A stretch of 64,000 bases of DNA, from NCBI GenBank assembly GCA_037833965.1, contig AP031356.1, positions 4,920,501 through 4,984,500 on the forward strand. Direction: 5' to 3'. This stretch comes from Marchantia polymorpha subsp. ruderalis (Eukaryota > Streptophyta > Marchantiopsida > Marchantiales > Marchantiaceae). Both the position numbers and the translations under genes were made by a program. The notes below the pieces were generated by a model, which was not told where the DNA came from, did not search any database, and saw only the letters and a list, made by a program, of their open reading frames with translations. This document shows, piece by piece, positions 24,531 to 38,000 of this stretch. Positions within the stretch are counted from its first letter, which is position 1; each line of letters opens with the position of its first letter.

Positions 24531-24888
24531 TTGCTACATGAGACAAACTATTACAATGATCAACCCTCAATAGTAAAATATTTCATTCAGCACCTAACAT
24601 ATGTCATCCAACACTAAAATTGGAGAGATTTCAGGGCAGATCTGGAGGGTTTGTTCTATATCTCTTTTGAGGAATTCGGGTCGTATGATCTCTCCTCTAA
24701 TTTTTAATTTTGCTACATGAGACAAACTATCACAATGATCAACCTCCATTAGTAAAATATTTCATTGAGCACATAACATATGTCATCCAACACTAAAATT
24801 GGAGAGATAACAGGGCAGATCTGGAGGGTTTGTTCTATATCCGTTTTGAGGAATTCGGGTCGTATGATCTCTCCTCTAGTTTTTAATT
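24531..24888 (+). repeat. tandem repeat, two units of about 179 bp
   Basis: Two adjacent copies begin TTGCTACATGAGACAAAC (24,531 and 24,710) and end with ATGATCTCTCCTCTA. They differ at only a handful of positions. They have no coding content. They could be a local duplication or part of a satellite or transposon end. Confidence 0.85.
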
Positions 24889-24889
24889 T

Positions 24890-27300
24890 TTTCTTTATCC
24901 GATGAGGTTCATATCAGGCATGTGTACAGTACTGCATGTTGGCTGGTCCCAGCCTAAACAATTCACAATGCCCACAGCAATCAAGTTCGAACGATCCAAG
25001 TTGGAGTGCATTGCTTTCTCACGGCAGAAAACTGTCATTGGCCCCATCTGATCCTCGAAGGAGCAGTAGCTCCTTCCCAAGAGTGAACCTTGCTTGCGCT
25101 CTGTTTGGTCTCAGAGTCTGAGGCCTAGTGGCCGCAAATAGCTGACAACTGTAAAGGACCCTCGAAACCACCTGGTGCATTGTAGCGGGAAGAAGTTAAG
25201 AGATTCAAATAAAATATTTCTGTCCACTGCACCTACACACCCTGTATCACACACAGGACAGTGTAGTTCTCAAATTATCCACTGCACTGTTGCAAATCTC
25301 TGTGCAGCAAAAGAATATTATATGCAATTTAATGAATAGATTTTATCTGGTACAGTATTCATACAGTTGACTGGAAATACGTTGTGTTTCTCACGTGATA
25401 ATTATTCTCCGAAATCACAACTGACAAATGTCCAAGTGGTTGTCGTCTGAAGCAGGGAGGTTCATGGACTTTGCTCCGCAGTTATATATTTCTTCTCATA
25501 TCTGCAGTCTCGGACTCTAGCAGAGTAGTTTTCTATTTTTACCGAGCCTCTCGTGGGCCCAAACAGTGGACCATAGCCGTCATGCAAACTTTACACCAAA
25601 AGATTAGACTTGTTTGTTTCACCCCCGTCACTGTAAAAGAACGATAGTTTGACAGTCCCGCGTCATGGTGTAATCAATGTGCAGATCGGTGAGATCCAGA
25701 CAGACTGGAAGAAAAAGCTTGCATCTTGAGATCCTTGAGGCCGGCTTCACTTCTTTTGAGAAGACTTCTGGCTTCTGAATTGTAGATCATGATCTACAAA
25801 AGCTTGGAATATTGCTGGCCCACAATGCCAATGGAATTAAGGTCTCAGATGCAACTTCTTCCGAAAGTCATTTCGAACCCGGACTAGAAAACAAGACCTT
25901 AACAACAATAACAAGGAACCAGATTTTTTTGAGGCCTGCGGGAATGAAATCTGGAGTTGTTTGGACCCGCGACTTGATGCTGGAGAAAAGTTTGCTCCAA
26001 CTTCATTGACTATTTCATAATTCGGTAGGAAAGGTTGGTTGCAGACCCGAATGTATAAACCTCTCGGACTTTTTTTAGTATCATGTGGCGTATGTTGGCT
26101 CATTACGTTATCGTAGCAGGGCCAAAGGGTGTGACCGCATCAACGGCATCGTTCCCTCGGCTTGCATGCATGCATCAGTGATTCGCCCGTCTTCCCTCCC
26201 CTTCCCTTCCCTTCCCTGTTTCGCTTTCGCTTGAGGTTTCGGTTGAGATGGAGTGACGTGAAAATCCCGAATATTCCGCAACAATGGTTTTGCCACCAAG
26301 TTGTGTAACCCAGTGTGTCACTTAACCAACAACCCTCTAGAGAAACGTATTTGAAAGGTTTCTCCAACTCTCCCATAAGACCAGTTTGGAAATAGTTTCA
26401 ACCAGCAGCAATTCACGTAAGACCAGTAATGGCAGCACTCTACTAGCCTCAACATAACCACCTCAGAGAACTTGGACCTTCATTCCATAGTCGATATACG
26501 AGATTTAGAACATTAATGAGAGTGATGCTATAAAGAGAAAAGTGAAAAGAAAAACAAAGGGAATATTATCTCTATATCCACAATGGCTCATTAGTAATGA
26601 GTCATTACCTTCCCATGGGACAGTAACAGAGCACATGATCCGTTCGGTTCGTGCATTATAATGTGCCCATCCTGGAAATGCGTGTGTCTGTTAGATGGAA
26701 AGACATTCATGTGTGTCGGGTGACATCCTCGTGGTTTGAGTTGGGGATTGATCTGCCGATGCTGAGCACCGGAGACTCCAAGTCCAGAGTTCAAACATAC
26801 TCTCTCTCTCTCTCGAGTGGGGGTAGATCGACTCCACCATGGCGGCTGGGTGCTACATGTCGAGCAGTGGATCTCGCATGTGGTATGTAACGAACTCAGA
26901 ATTGGAAGTGTACGAAGCTTTGATCAACAATCCGGGCCCTGCTCGCTCGTAGAGTGGACTATTCGCATGATTAATTTTAGAAAAAGGAAGGAGTCGAGTG
27001 CCGACGAGAGAAGCAATGATGTCGAGAGAAGAGCTCAGAATTGGGGAGGGAATAATGCTCAGGTCGTGTGGCGACAACGACGACCGACGACCGACAGACG
27101 AGGCTGCTGCTGCTGCGATGCGATGCGATGCTGTGGGGGAGGAAAGTAGGTGGGGTCGAGACGAGAGAAACATTGTCAAGGAAGTAATGAACCTCGAATC
27201 GCCAAACCGCTGGAATGTGCAATTGTTGCGGAATGCCGGTGGAAGAGGTTGGATTGTTCTTGTAGGAAGTGAGAAGCGGCGTGGCGGCCAAGAAACCCGA
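24890..27300. other. unassigned spacer
   Basis: Composition is mixed. Small frames (61-150 codons) occur on both strands without any recognisable domain. A C/T-rich tract (repeated CCCTT, about 26,190-26,218) and a short CT run (about 26,803-26,815) are present. I see no gene I can support. Confidence 0.35.
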
Positions 27301-30300
27301 TCCATTCCATTGGAGATGGAACTGGAACTGGCGCCGCCTTGAGGCTCGAGGGAAGCATGGTCTCAGAGTCTCGAGCAGTCCATGAGCTAGCAGTCGTAGT
27401 GTCTTGTACCCCTCGCCTCGCTTCGCTTCCGTGTACCCCACGGCTCGACCCGCGGACCCTACTTCGGCCCACTGACACCTGTCGTCGCCCCTGACTTTCC
27501 CTCCACGAGCCTCCTACTCTCTATCAGGAAGGAAAGCAGACGCATCGACGGATGTCATGCTCCCACGTGCCTTCGATCCGGACCGACCGCGACTGCGCAA
27601 GAGCCCGAGCTCGAACCACGTAACGGAAAGACGGCGGGGATGCTCATCGATCGACGTCCCGCAAAAGAACTCTCGATCCATTGCCCGCCCGCCCGCCGAC
27701 TGCGAACCTTGTACCGCGCGGGATCACAGCGAAAAGTGAACCATGTGGTGAACCTTGTGGGCGAGCGAGCGAGCGAGCGAACAGGCTGCCGCCGGTTCAG
27801 AGCTCCCGGCCAGCCAGACCCGGACTCTCTCTCGAGGATTCGAGAACCGGGGTCAGACGGAACGTTTACCCCCACTCTCTCCTCGGATCGACAAGGCAAG
27901 AGAGAGAAGAGGGATCAGAAGGAACGTTACCCTCCCCCCACACTCTCCCCCCTTCCTCTGATTGACGAGGCGAGAGAGAGAGAGAGAGAGAGAGAGAGTT
28001 ATTGAAGCATGGACGCCAGCACCTTCACGTAATAATGCGATGATGCAATTGGCTCGATCGAGAGAGAGAGAGAGAGGGAGGGAGCATCCGTGGTCATGAC
28101 GCACGAAGGGACGGCACGGCACGGAGGGGCGAGGGGCGAGTGTGGAGGAATGTCGACAGAAGGGGGGATGGTGAAACCCGTGGGGTGGGTTAGGGTGCCA
28201 GACAGACGTCAGTGGGAAAGGGCGAGAAAAGTAAAGAGGAAAGAGGAGAGAGTTGTGGTCAGAGGACTTGGGGCCTCGTACAGACCTTTATGGATCGCTG
28301 CCAGACGTCAGACTCTGCAGAGCCTGGAGCGCTGCCGCAGACATGCGACGCTGCGATGTCGGGCATGTCTCCAATTGTCTCCGTGGTGCGGATCCAGGTT
28401 CGAGACCTCCTCCTCCTCCTCCTCCTCCCCCTCCGACTGCTCTGCTCATTCTGCGCATCATTCATTCATTCTCGACGAGCTATCACTAGGCCACTGAGTA
28501 GCGCGCCTAGGGCTAACCCCATGTTGTCGTCGCTGGACTACTCCGGCAGCCGTCTGTCCGTCCGTTCGTCTGTCCGTTCTACTTCCGTCCGTCGCGGCCG
28601 AGCGAGCGATCATGATGGGCTCTCATGGCGCTCTGACCTCCAGCTGGACCTCCACCAGTTTCTGTTCCGCGCGAGGACGGACGTGATCCCGAGCAGCTGT
28701 ACCTTCCTCCCGCGACGGTCGCAGCCCTCTCGAGGGACATGAGGTCACATGTCCCGGCTCTGTCCCTGGGACGAGGAGGCCCGGAATCAGGTACACCCCG
28801 CTCATCCACCTGCAGCGGACGTGCTGGCGACTGCAGTCCATGGAGACGAACGGCGACGACTCCAGAGTCCGAGTCCCTCCGTCCGTCCGTCCACGCGAGA
28901 CCTCGGTGGATGGATGGATGGATGGTAGCTGGGTCTTCATTGCCGGATCTAGAGCCACCAGTCGACGGACGTGTGCGGAGTAGGCGGATCGCCCTGTCAG
29001 CCCTCGACAGAGGCCCGGTCCCCATTCCTACATGGCCATCGTATAATACAGTGGTGTACTTTTGCGGCCACGAGGGCGGGCTCGAGGTCCCGATACTGTA
29101 TAGAGTATATATGAGGAGAGAGAGAGAGGGAGAGAGAGAGAGGGAGAGAAAGTGGATAAGGTTTACAGTCAGCCTTTGGCCACGATGGAAGGTCAGACGG
29201 AAAGCGGGCAGAAGACACGGTGGGCCAATACAGGCCGGCTGCCCTCCATGATCCGGAGGTCCGCGCCAGTGGCATGCCAGCTTGGGTCGAGCTGATTGGG
29301 CGGGCAGGGCAGGGCAGGGCAGGGTAGGGCAGGGCAGGGGGCAGGGTTTAGGAGGGGAAGGAAGAAGAAATAACGGCGTAAAACATGAAGAATGTTGGGG
29401 AGGCTCGCGGCCCTTCAATGGAGGCCGAACCACTCACTACCAAGAAGAGTGGATCACGACTTTACGAGTAATGACGAGACTGCAAAACAGCAGCAACAGA
29501 ATATATCTACACAATATGAACAAAAATGCTCTTGCCTCCACGACACTCGACACATGTCCTTCCGTGAACGCCCTCCCCTCGATCTCAAGCGCATCCACTC
29601 GTCTGCGACTCGCCCTCCTCTCTTATTCTATGCCCGAAATGTGTGTGGTCGTGTCCTGCCCTGCCCCCCGGATTTCCTTCTCGCCTCTTCCTGCAGCTGT
29701 TGTTGCAGCAGCTCGTCTTCTTTTCCTTTCCTTTCCTTTCCTTTCCCTTTCCCTCCCCGCTTTGCAGAAAGAAGCAGCGAAAAGCAATCTTTCAGCGAAA
29801 GCAGGAAAAACTGCCCTCCCGGTCTCGAATCGACGACCAGAATCTGTAGGACATGACCGACGCCAGCAGCGTCCGTGGGCCTCGAGGTCTCTCTCCATCT
29901 CTCTCTCTGTCTCTCGTCAACACTTCCACAGTGGCGACTGACTGACTGACTGACTACTTTAAGCGTTCGTCGCATTGGCAAACATGCATCCTCCTCCTCC
30001 TCTGCTGCTGCTTGATATTTTCCCCGTCCAACCCCATGGCCTGCAAAATTGTGTAAATTATTCCGCTCGGGCCATGGTCCTCGTACTCACGGACGGCATG
30101 AGCTTGCTGCCGCTGCGACGTCTTCATCGGCAAAAGAGATCGAGGCGTCGAGTATATAAAATAGCAGCAGTAGCAGCAGCAGCAGCCTCGGAAGTACAAG
30201 AGATCGTTCCGAGCCTTTTGTATCCGTGGGAGGGCGAGGGACAGTTATCGATCTATTTTTATCTGATCGTCAGACAACTAGCATCTGTTGACAAGACAAC

Positions 30301-30700
30301 GCGACTTTCTGCGCAGCTTGAATCTCTCCCATTAAATTTAGCAACCTTTCGTTTCCAATTTTGCGTGAATATCAATAATATGAAGTGGATCAGGTCAACT
30401 CGAAGCAGGGCATGTCGGCCATCGAGACATGATCATCGACGGCCCGTTTCACCGTCACCCTTTGTCGCCGTGCTCGGCCAGTCCTCTCTGGGCATGTATT
30501 GTACTACTTACTACTTCTACTGCTCTCGTGGGTTCTGGCTCCTCGCTCTGGCGTGGCCTTCAAGTCATTCTCGCAACTTGTGTATCCTCTCGCTCTTAAT
30601 TCCATACATTTATTCATCGACTGGCGTCAGTTTCCACTCACGACCAGGTGCTTCCCAACGCGCACATTGCTGAAGGAAGTTGATGGGCGACATCTCCTTC
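27300..30700. other. GC-rich, microsatellite-rich region without a supported gene
   Basis: This region carries GA runs (about 27,970-28,000, 28,055-28,080 and 29,115-29,150), GCGA repeats (27,760-27,780), GGAT repeats (28,905-28,925), a GGGCA array (29,298-29,347), CCTTT repeats (29,720-29,750) and GACT repeats (29,937-29,955). Open frames up to 284 codons exist but are mirrored on the other strand and dominated by repeat-encoded residues. It may be promoter or untranslated-exon sequence. Confidence 0.4.
29298..29347 (+). repeat. GGGCA array, potential G-quadruplex
   Basis: There are at least seven GGG runs separated by two-base CA or TA spacers, with one GGGGG. This exceeds the usual four-run requirement for a three-tetrad quadruplex with short loops. 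Confidence 0.7.
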
Positions 30701-33700
30701 TCTCCCAATGTTGGATCTCGGTCTTCAGTTACCTCCTCAGTTGTGACTTGCACTTTCCTTGATCTTTAACCTGCTGGCGGGTCTACACTTTCCACTTACA
30801 TGTAACGCAAGCTGATTATGATCCTTCTGTGATTCCTACCTGGACTAAAACATCCCATACCAGACCCCACCCCTTTCCTCAGCTGTAGAGATTTTGAAGT
30901 GTGGTTACAGTACTTCCAGTTGGAGAGAGGTTCTTACCTTGTGATGGTTAATCTTCTCCCCTAGTGCAATCAATGAGGTTGGGCCTGACCTCATTTCATG
31001 ACTTGGGAGCATCGAGAGCCGTGAGTTGCTAGATTCCGAATCGAGGTTCCAAGCTCCAACCGAACCCAAGTGGACTGCAATTCACCAGGTCCCAGTTGCA
31101 CATGCACCGAGTACCCTTGACTCAAACCGTGTGGGATCGATCATGTGCGTGCCACACTTGCATCCGACTCTCGATTGCTCCCTACGGTATGGTGCTTCTA
31201 TGTTCCGATCAAATTTTGGTCGGAGACATCGACTTATGACTGCAGAGTTTACCACTAAGAGATCTCAATGGGGGGATAGAGTTCATGTCCTGGGAGGTGG
31301 TCGGCAAGTGCACCCGTTCAAACCTGCGACCTGTCTTTTCCCCACGGGAGCACAAGGTGTGGAAATAAATCGCTGAAAAAGTGCAATCATCAGCGGCCCA
31401 TAGTTTGTTGTTTCCTCCACCGACCAAAGCTCGATATCTCGACGTGGTGACGGTCGGGATGTAAAACTCGTGCCTTCTCATGAGAAACGCAGGACATCCT
31501 TAGAATCGAGCGAAGAATCTCGGATACCACACGAGCTTCAACTTGAGCGCCCGAGACCTTTGTTAGAAAGAAAGAGATTTCGCACCGACCACGTTCGGGA
31601 CCTCGACCTGTCGAAAGTTTGCGATCTTGCCTTTGCTCCGAGGCTCAAGCCTCGGAGAACTTGACTTCCAAGTTCTGCAAGCTCTAAGAGATTTTCCTCC
31701 TCGATGACCGATCGCTAAACGAGGAATAAATGCACGCGGGTCGTAGGCTCGTAGATCGCACACTAGAGCAATACAATACAGTAGAGAGTGAGAGAATGGA
31801 AGCTTTAGAGGCACGAACGAGGGAGCAAGTGGAAAGATGGAATTACTGCACAACTGTTTCCTTTTAGGGTCACCTTTCGTAAGACGAGCGCACGAAATGT
31901 ACACGAGATACGACAAGGAGGGGAGCGCTTAGGCCACGAATGAGACATGTCCTGTACGGGAAGCGACAGTCGGTCATCGCTGTGCGGCCCCAAGCATGTC
32001 AGATCACGTTAACGACAAGTCCAACAACTTTCTCCGGATCAGAAAAGCTGCTGCGCGAGACCTTCTCCTTTCGTAGAGCGCAGCGGGAAGCATCTCCCAA
32101 TCTTGGACCGGTCTGTTCCCACAGTTGTTGCCGGCAGGCAGGATTATCCATTGCTGGATTGATTCATCATTGAAAACACTGAAGGCTTTATTTCTACTAC
32201 TTCTACTGCTGCTGCTGCTATCGTCGTCCGTGGGATGCGATGCACCCAATCCACTCGTGGTTCTGTTCCGTGGCTTCCCCTGCCACTGAAGCTCTCCCTC
32301 CTCCTTCCACGGCAGTTTCTGCCACGGGCCTGGGGGCGTCGATGTTGGAGGCAGGCTCTGTGTGAGTGAGTGAGGATCGATGGACGACGAAAGGATAAGT
32401 CGGAGGGGGAGGGCGCACATCGACGACGACGCCACCTGCTCGCTCTCCGACTCGAATGAACTTTTCGGCTCGCCCCATTTTAATATTGAGAAATGCTCTG
32501 GCGGAATCTGGATCGTCATAATGGCGGTCGTATTCGATCGCATTCGATCACGGACCTGCAAGAGTCTGGGAACATAGCGCACAAACAAGTGGGTCTGCAA
32601 CGACGAACGCGATTCGCTCAGCACATCTGCAAGTGCTGCGCTCCCAGAACCTCCGTCTCCCTCATCTCGTTTCGGACTGTGCTTGGAAGTTGGCACAACC
32701 ATACACCAATCTCGAGGTTGGAGATGGCGGAGGGACGGTAAGTTGTGGTAAGCACAGGGTGATGATTCGTACAAAGTTTCGCTCCGCGAGCCCATGGAAT
32801 TCACATATTTTGAGACCGAGGTCTGCCCGGAGCAAGGGGAGGTGGGGCCTGAAAGTCGTTTCTGCCATGATGGAACAACCTCACACATACAACATAGATG
32901 GTGACGATCGACCATTCATGCTCGAAAAGTAAGCCTTCCTTATCCTTCCCTAATCCGTCACCTTGTCGTCGACTCTGACTGCTCTTTGCGATGGGAAAGG
33001 CGTACGGAATTCTCCTCCCCCGTGTTGACGAAGCCTACTCCTCCCCGGCGCTTGTGGATTGTGATTCGCCCTACCATGTACCTACGCTTCGCTCCCTCGG
33101 CGAGTATAGCTCCGTACTCTGCTCGAGTCATGTCGGAGTGTGAGTTCTTCCCCAAGGCTCGGGGTCGGTGCATGGATTCAACACTGGGTTTGTCTTCTTC
33201 CTCCCCGCTTTCCGACTTCACGCAATTCCTGATGAGTTACATCATCATTCCATCTGGTGACTGTCGGTCACCCCTGCGTGCAGGCCGCACAGAGGATGAT
33301 TGTGGCGTTGCGTTCACTGCTGCCTTAGATCGCTGGATAATCTCATACGATCCGCACGATTAGCCACATACTTCTCATGGAGGGCCTAGACTTCGGTTCC
33401 GCTGTACTGGTGTACTGGACGTTAGTTGACCCCCGACCATTGGAAGACTTCGGGGGAAGAGATTCTCTCCTTCGTTCTTAATAGTGGAACTTGAGTAGAG
33501 TAAAATACAAGAGATCTTTCATATTTCGGGGTCAACCGGACTTTTAAGTTCCAGTGTGACCTTCAACCATGGGCTTAGCAAAAGAAAGCGTACAACTTTC
33601 ATGTCCAAGCCTGGCTCTACTCATTTAACAGAGGCAGAAGTCAAGGAAAACACAGTTTTAGATTAGTAATGAACTTGTGCGGACACGCATTTCAGCATCA

Positions 33701-35006
33701 ACCGTGACCATGTCAAACATGTCCAATGGGGTCTAGAACATTCGAGTAATCCACAATGAGCAAATCGCGTAACATTTGAAGAACCTCTCGAGTCCCAAGG
33801 GCACATTCATGGCGTAGAAACTGGGATCACCGAAGCATGTACCAATTACATCCGTCCTACAACTTCTGAAGATATGAGTCCAGACACCTACGAGCTTCGT
33901 CCGCGTTGGGGCCAGTCTGTTCTAGAGATATAATTGTGTGCTTTTCATAGAGCTAGAAGCTCGGCTTTCAAGATCAGCAACCTTCTCGGTTTGTCCTCGA
34001 GTCCCAGTGAAACCTAAGCCCTAGTCCTGGACATCCAACGAAATGGATCTGTTAGTCTCAGACCAAAATTTCCCCGGGGTTATAACAATTTCGCGATAAC
34101 CCTGTTAGTCATCTCATCCCTTCTTCTCCTACTTCAACCCGTCAATGACAGCCATCTTAAACGACAAAACCAACAATTTATCCAGAGGTCGTAGATGGAA
34201 CCCCGTGATCTTGACTGCATCTCTGTAGGATTTCCGTTCTATTTGTCTCATCAGACACGATTAGTTTAAATCAAATGCCTACTTCACAAGTATGAGGGCA
34301 GATGAATGCCTTGCCTGATGGATAAAACATCTCTGCGTTGTCCAGATGACACTGAGCCCTCTGAGTCCAGTCCAGGAGAACGTGCGCGCGAACAACTCCA
34401 CAATGCATGGCCAGTAAAACTTCCACCATGGAACGCCAGTCGATCGGACCAGGGCACTGTCCACTGCTCCATCAGGAACTCATGGTATGGCAATTGAAGT
34501 CGTTGCGCAACAAAGCAACAGCACACCGACTGATGGCCATTAATCGTGAACATGTGGTAACATACTTACAATGGAGTCGGACAGGGAGGGAAAGAACGTA
34601 TCTCCTGTCAGGGGTACAACTAGTCTTAACATCCTTGCCGGTACATGTCGAGAAAACACCAGCGTTCTCGATTGAGATCATCAAGTGTCAGACATGATCC
34701 AACCTGCTCGGCTGTACCCACATGATAACGTCTACACAGAAGAGAAATGATCGAGTAAAACTAACAAAATGAAGGTGGTCTTTTCTCCGGTACTTGACGA
34801 TTTGTTGGACCACTTCCACTTCATCACAGTCTGCAGACCCGTGACAGAGGCTTGTAAATTGACGGCCGTGTAAATTTCCCCGGGAATATTGGGATTCATT
34901 TACTTGTGCAGACATGATTCTCTCCTTGGCCATACCCATATCACTTCTTCCACCTTCCCTGAGACCCATCATTATAAAACAACAAGAATTTTTCGGTAGA
35001 ATTCAA
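30701..35006. other. unassigned spacer upstream of the SPT2 3' end
   Basis: Apart from the 303-codon frame reported separately, I see no supported gene. Composition is near average and frames are short. The last part, before 35,007, is probably the 3' UTR of the minus-strand SPT2-like gene. Confidence 0.35.
32004..32915 (-). CDS. hypothetical protein, 303 codons, doubtful
   Basis: This is an uninterrupted ATG-started frame in the 30.7-35 kb spacer. The product is Ser, Pro and Arg rich with no signal peptide, membrane segment or known domain. A poly-Ser stretch (TDDDSSSSSRSSR) is encoded by a repeat. Length is its only support. Codon use does not separate it from the surrounding GC-rich non-coding DNA by eye. 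It is either a lineage-specific gene or a chance frame. Confidence 0.2.
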   Translation of the reverse strand: MVDRHHLCCMCEVVPSWQKRLSGPTSPCSGQTSVSKYVNSMGSRSETLYESSPCAYHNLPSLRHLQPRDWCMVVPTSKHSPKRDEGDGGSGSAALADVLSESRSSLQTHLFVRYVPRLLQVRDRMRSNTTAIMTIQIPPEHFSILKWGEPKSSFESESEQVASSSMCALPLRLILSSSIDPHSLTQSLPPTSTPPGPWQKLPWKEEGELQWQGKPRNRTTSGLGASHPTDDDSSSSSRSSRNKAFSVFNDESIQQWIILPAGNNCGNRPVQDWEMLPAALYERRRSRAAAFLIRRKLLDLSLT

Positions 35007-38000
35007 TCATCTATCTGTCAGCTTGCGCTTCTTCTTCAGTTTCCTCAGCCTCTCTTGTTTCTCTTCTTCTTCTATTAAAGCCAACTCCCGCTCGTCTTCC
35101 AACCTCGCCTCTCGAGCACTGCATCATCAGAAAGACTCCAGTGAATACAGGACCATTCATACTTCTTGTTTCCCCAGCATCAAACCTTATCGAAGCATAA
35201 AGAAACGGAAGGCCAAGATGAGCAGCCACAAATGTTACTTATGGTGGTAGGAGAATGAACAAAAATCCTACGGTCTGTGGTCTACGGAATCACAGGTATA
35301 AACAGAAACCCACCTTTTCCGCTCTTCCGCTTGAATAGTTCGAAACCCGACCTCCATCGCACGGTCATCTAGATCATCTTCTCCACGATACTTACTTGGA
35401 TCATACCTGATGACACAAAGACAACAGCATGAAAATTGCAATATCAACAATTCTGCTCTTCCGAATTATGGGATACTACACAACACAACCAACTAGGCTG
35501 CACGAGGAAAACATTAACTAGTAAGCCGAGTTCAATAGGGAATGATCCTCAACACAAAAAAAAGTCTTTAGTCTTGAGATCACCACCCTGGTGTATGGTA
35601 AAGTTCATATTGAATTCTGTGATTTACCACATGCAAGCATGCTCGTCTATGAGAGAAACTCAGCTGTGAGGAAACGCATGTTTCTTTTCTCAAGACTGGG
35701 GATGTTCATGGCACAAAAATAACTCTGTGAAGATCGCTACTCTAGCATGATCATAACACGACTATAGCCTCACAAATTGGGATGTGCTGCAAAGAACAGA
35801 CTGATTTGCGGCAGTGGTCATCATCTCACCATTCCTCGCCCGTCTCACAGAGATTAAGGTAATGATTTTCATACTTGCTATAAACGAAAGCAAAACCCTC
35901 CAAAACAGTAAGTTCAAAATAAACATATTAATCTTTAAGCCACCTGAAGCGCGTTCAAATATTGTGACATGCAGAGGTGGAGAACAACTGTAGGCTCTAA
36001 AAGATCCAACGCGGGCCACTTGAGAGAATTACCGGAACATTTTCCGAATCATGTTTGAAACTTGCGTCTGATCCTCGTCATCGTCGATGAATGAATCGTC
36101 GTCATCCTCCTCCTCTTCCTCCTCCTCGTACATGTCTCGTCTCCTGTTAATGTTGTTAAACTTCTTACGAGGACGCTCATCTGATTCTTCGCTAGGGCTG
36201 CGAGCTCTCCTACGATTAACATCAACTTTCTTGCGCGGCCGCTCATCTGATTCTTCACTTGGACTACGTGCTCGCCTGCGTCCTACTTCATCACGTCGAG
36301 CTTCATCTCGTCGCGGATCTCGTCGCGCCTCGTCCCTACGCGGATCTCGTCGAGCATCATCGGCATATTTCGGCTTGTGACCAGCAGGAACTGGTCTAGC
36401 GGCAGGCTTTGCGGCGGGCCTTGACAGCAAGCTCTGAGGCAATAAACACAAGTTCAGTACTTATGATTCAAGTGCCAATTTAGAAGACTTCACGTGAATT
36501 TTGAAGAAAGGCCGCAACATTGCGCCATGGAAGCATAGTGCAGGCTGCACAAAATAAATTACTTTCATTCCGTTGTTAAATCAAATGCACGATTTGCTTG
36601 AAGATAGGCATATGACATAAACGACATGCGCCTTCTCAAAGGTTGTACTCGGAACTTTCGAATTAGATATAAGCGATAACTTAGACCTCTAGAACAAAAA
36701 CCACTCATTTCCTTCCAAGGGAAGATATAATGTAACGAGAAGAATAATGATAATAACCAGAAGGACACCGACAAAGATGCGTCTTCTTAAAGGTTGTGCT
36801 CGCATATTTCCGATTGGATTTAAGCGATAAAGTTAGACCTCTAAGATAGAACAGAATCCACAGCAAAGACCACGCACTCATCTCCTTTAAAGGGTAGATA
36901 TGATGTAACGAGAAAACTCCGACAAAAAGCGAACAACTGGACGTCCATTGAGAAACCTCAATCATGCCGGTCTCGTCTTAAAATTTAGAACATTTATATA
37001 CACCCACCTGCCTTCCGGCTTGAGAGGCCGGCAACTGTCGTCTTGCGTCAGCTCCACCCGGCGACCTACCAGAAGCGCTTGCTTGACTTCCTTTCTTCAA
37101 AACTTGTGAAGATCCCGGACGTCTCTCAGATGCTTGTCCCATACTTGCTCGTCTGTCTTTGGACTGTGACAGTCGCCGGTCTGAAGCCTGAGCTGAACTT
37201 GAGCTCAGACGTCGATCTGAATCTTTCACAGCTGGTCCACGTCTGTCCGACGAGCTGTGTTTCCCACCATTAGCTGTCGGTGACCCAGCCACAAGTTTCC
37301 TCATAGTTGCTTCTTTCCTGGAATCCTCTCTTCTAGGATCTGGGCGGCCTGATCCTGTCGAGTGTGTCTTGCTCGACGACGGCTTTCCTGCACTCGATGG
37401 CTTGTGTTTGCTCACGAGAGCTGACCGATCGGTTCGATCAGGAGGGCGACGAGCAGCTTGCCCAGATGCAGACCGAGAAGGTGTTGAGGGTTTCGTTTGC
37501 GAAGGTTTCGCTTGAGGCCTGGAAGAAGAGGGCCTGTTGTCACCAGGCCTTGATCCTTGACTACTCTTGACAGGCACAGGTGGTCTTCTAGCTGGTGTAC
37601 CGCTGGGTGCTGATTTGAGAGACTCACGCCTCACATCAGTTCCTGGCATACAGAATCAGCCACGATTAAACTACTGTTCTTTTCTCACTTCTGATGTGCG
37701 TAAATAGAACTAGACATCTTACATATCCAAGGGCATTCCCGCGCTTGATAAACAGAATGCCGTGGTTCTTTTACGATAGTGAGAGAAAAAAACTGATATA
37801 CCAGGTTTTGCAGACGTAGCAGCCTTTTTCTCTGCTTTCGGAGGCAAGGGAGTATCTTCGAAGAGGAATGCGTAGTCACGAGCCTCTCTCAGTTTCTTAG
37901 CTTTAAGTGCAGCCTGCAGTAACAACAAAATGTAAAGAGTTGCAGTGCGTCCAGGAAAATATTATTTTACTGGATAAAAGACACTCATATAATCATATGA

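Noticed and set aside
24531..24888. CRISPR-like or LTR-like reading of the direct repeats
   Set aside because: There are two contiguous units with no spacers, no TG...CA ends and no target duplication, and the DNA is eukaryotic.
27600..27625. GGTTCGAGCTC on the minus strand as a possible tRNA gene
   Set aside because: The flanking sequence does not fold into a cloverleaf. No tRNA gene was found in the window.
28579..29433. 284-codon minus-strand frame in the GC-rich region
   Set aside because: Pro/Ser/Leu runs come from GA and GGGCA repeats, other phases are equally open, and no domain is present.
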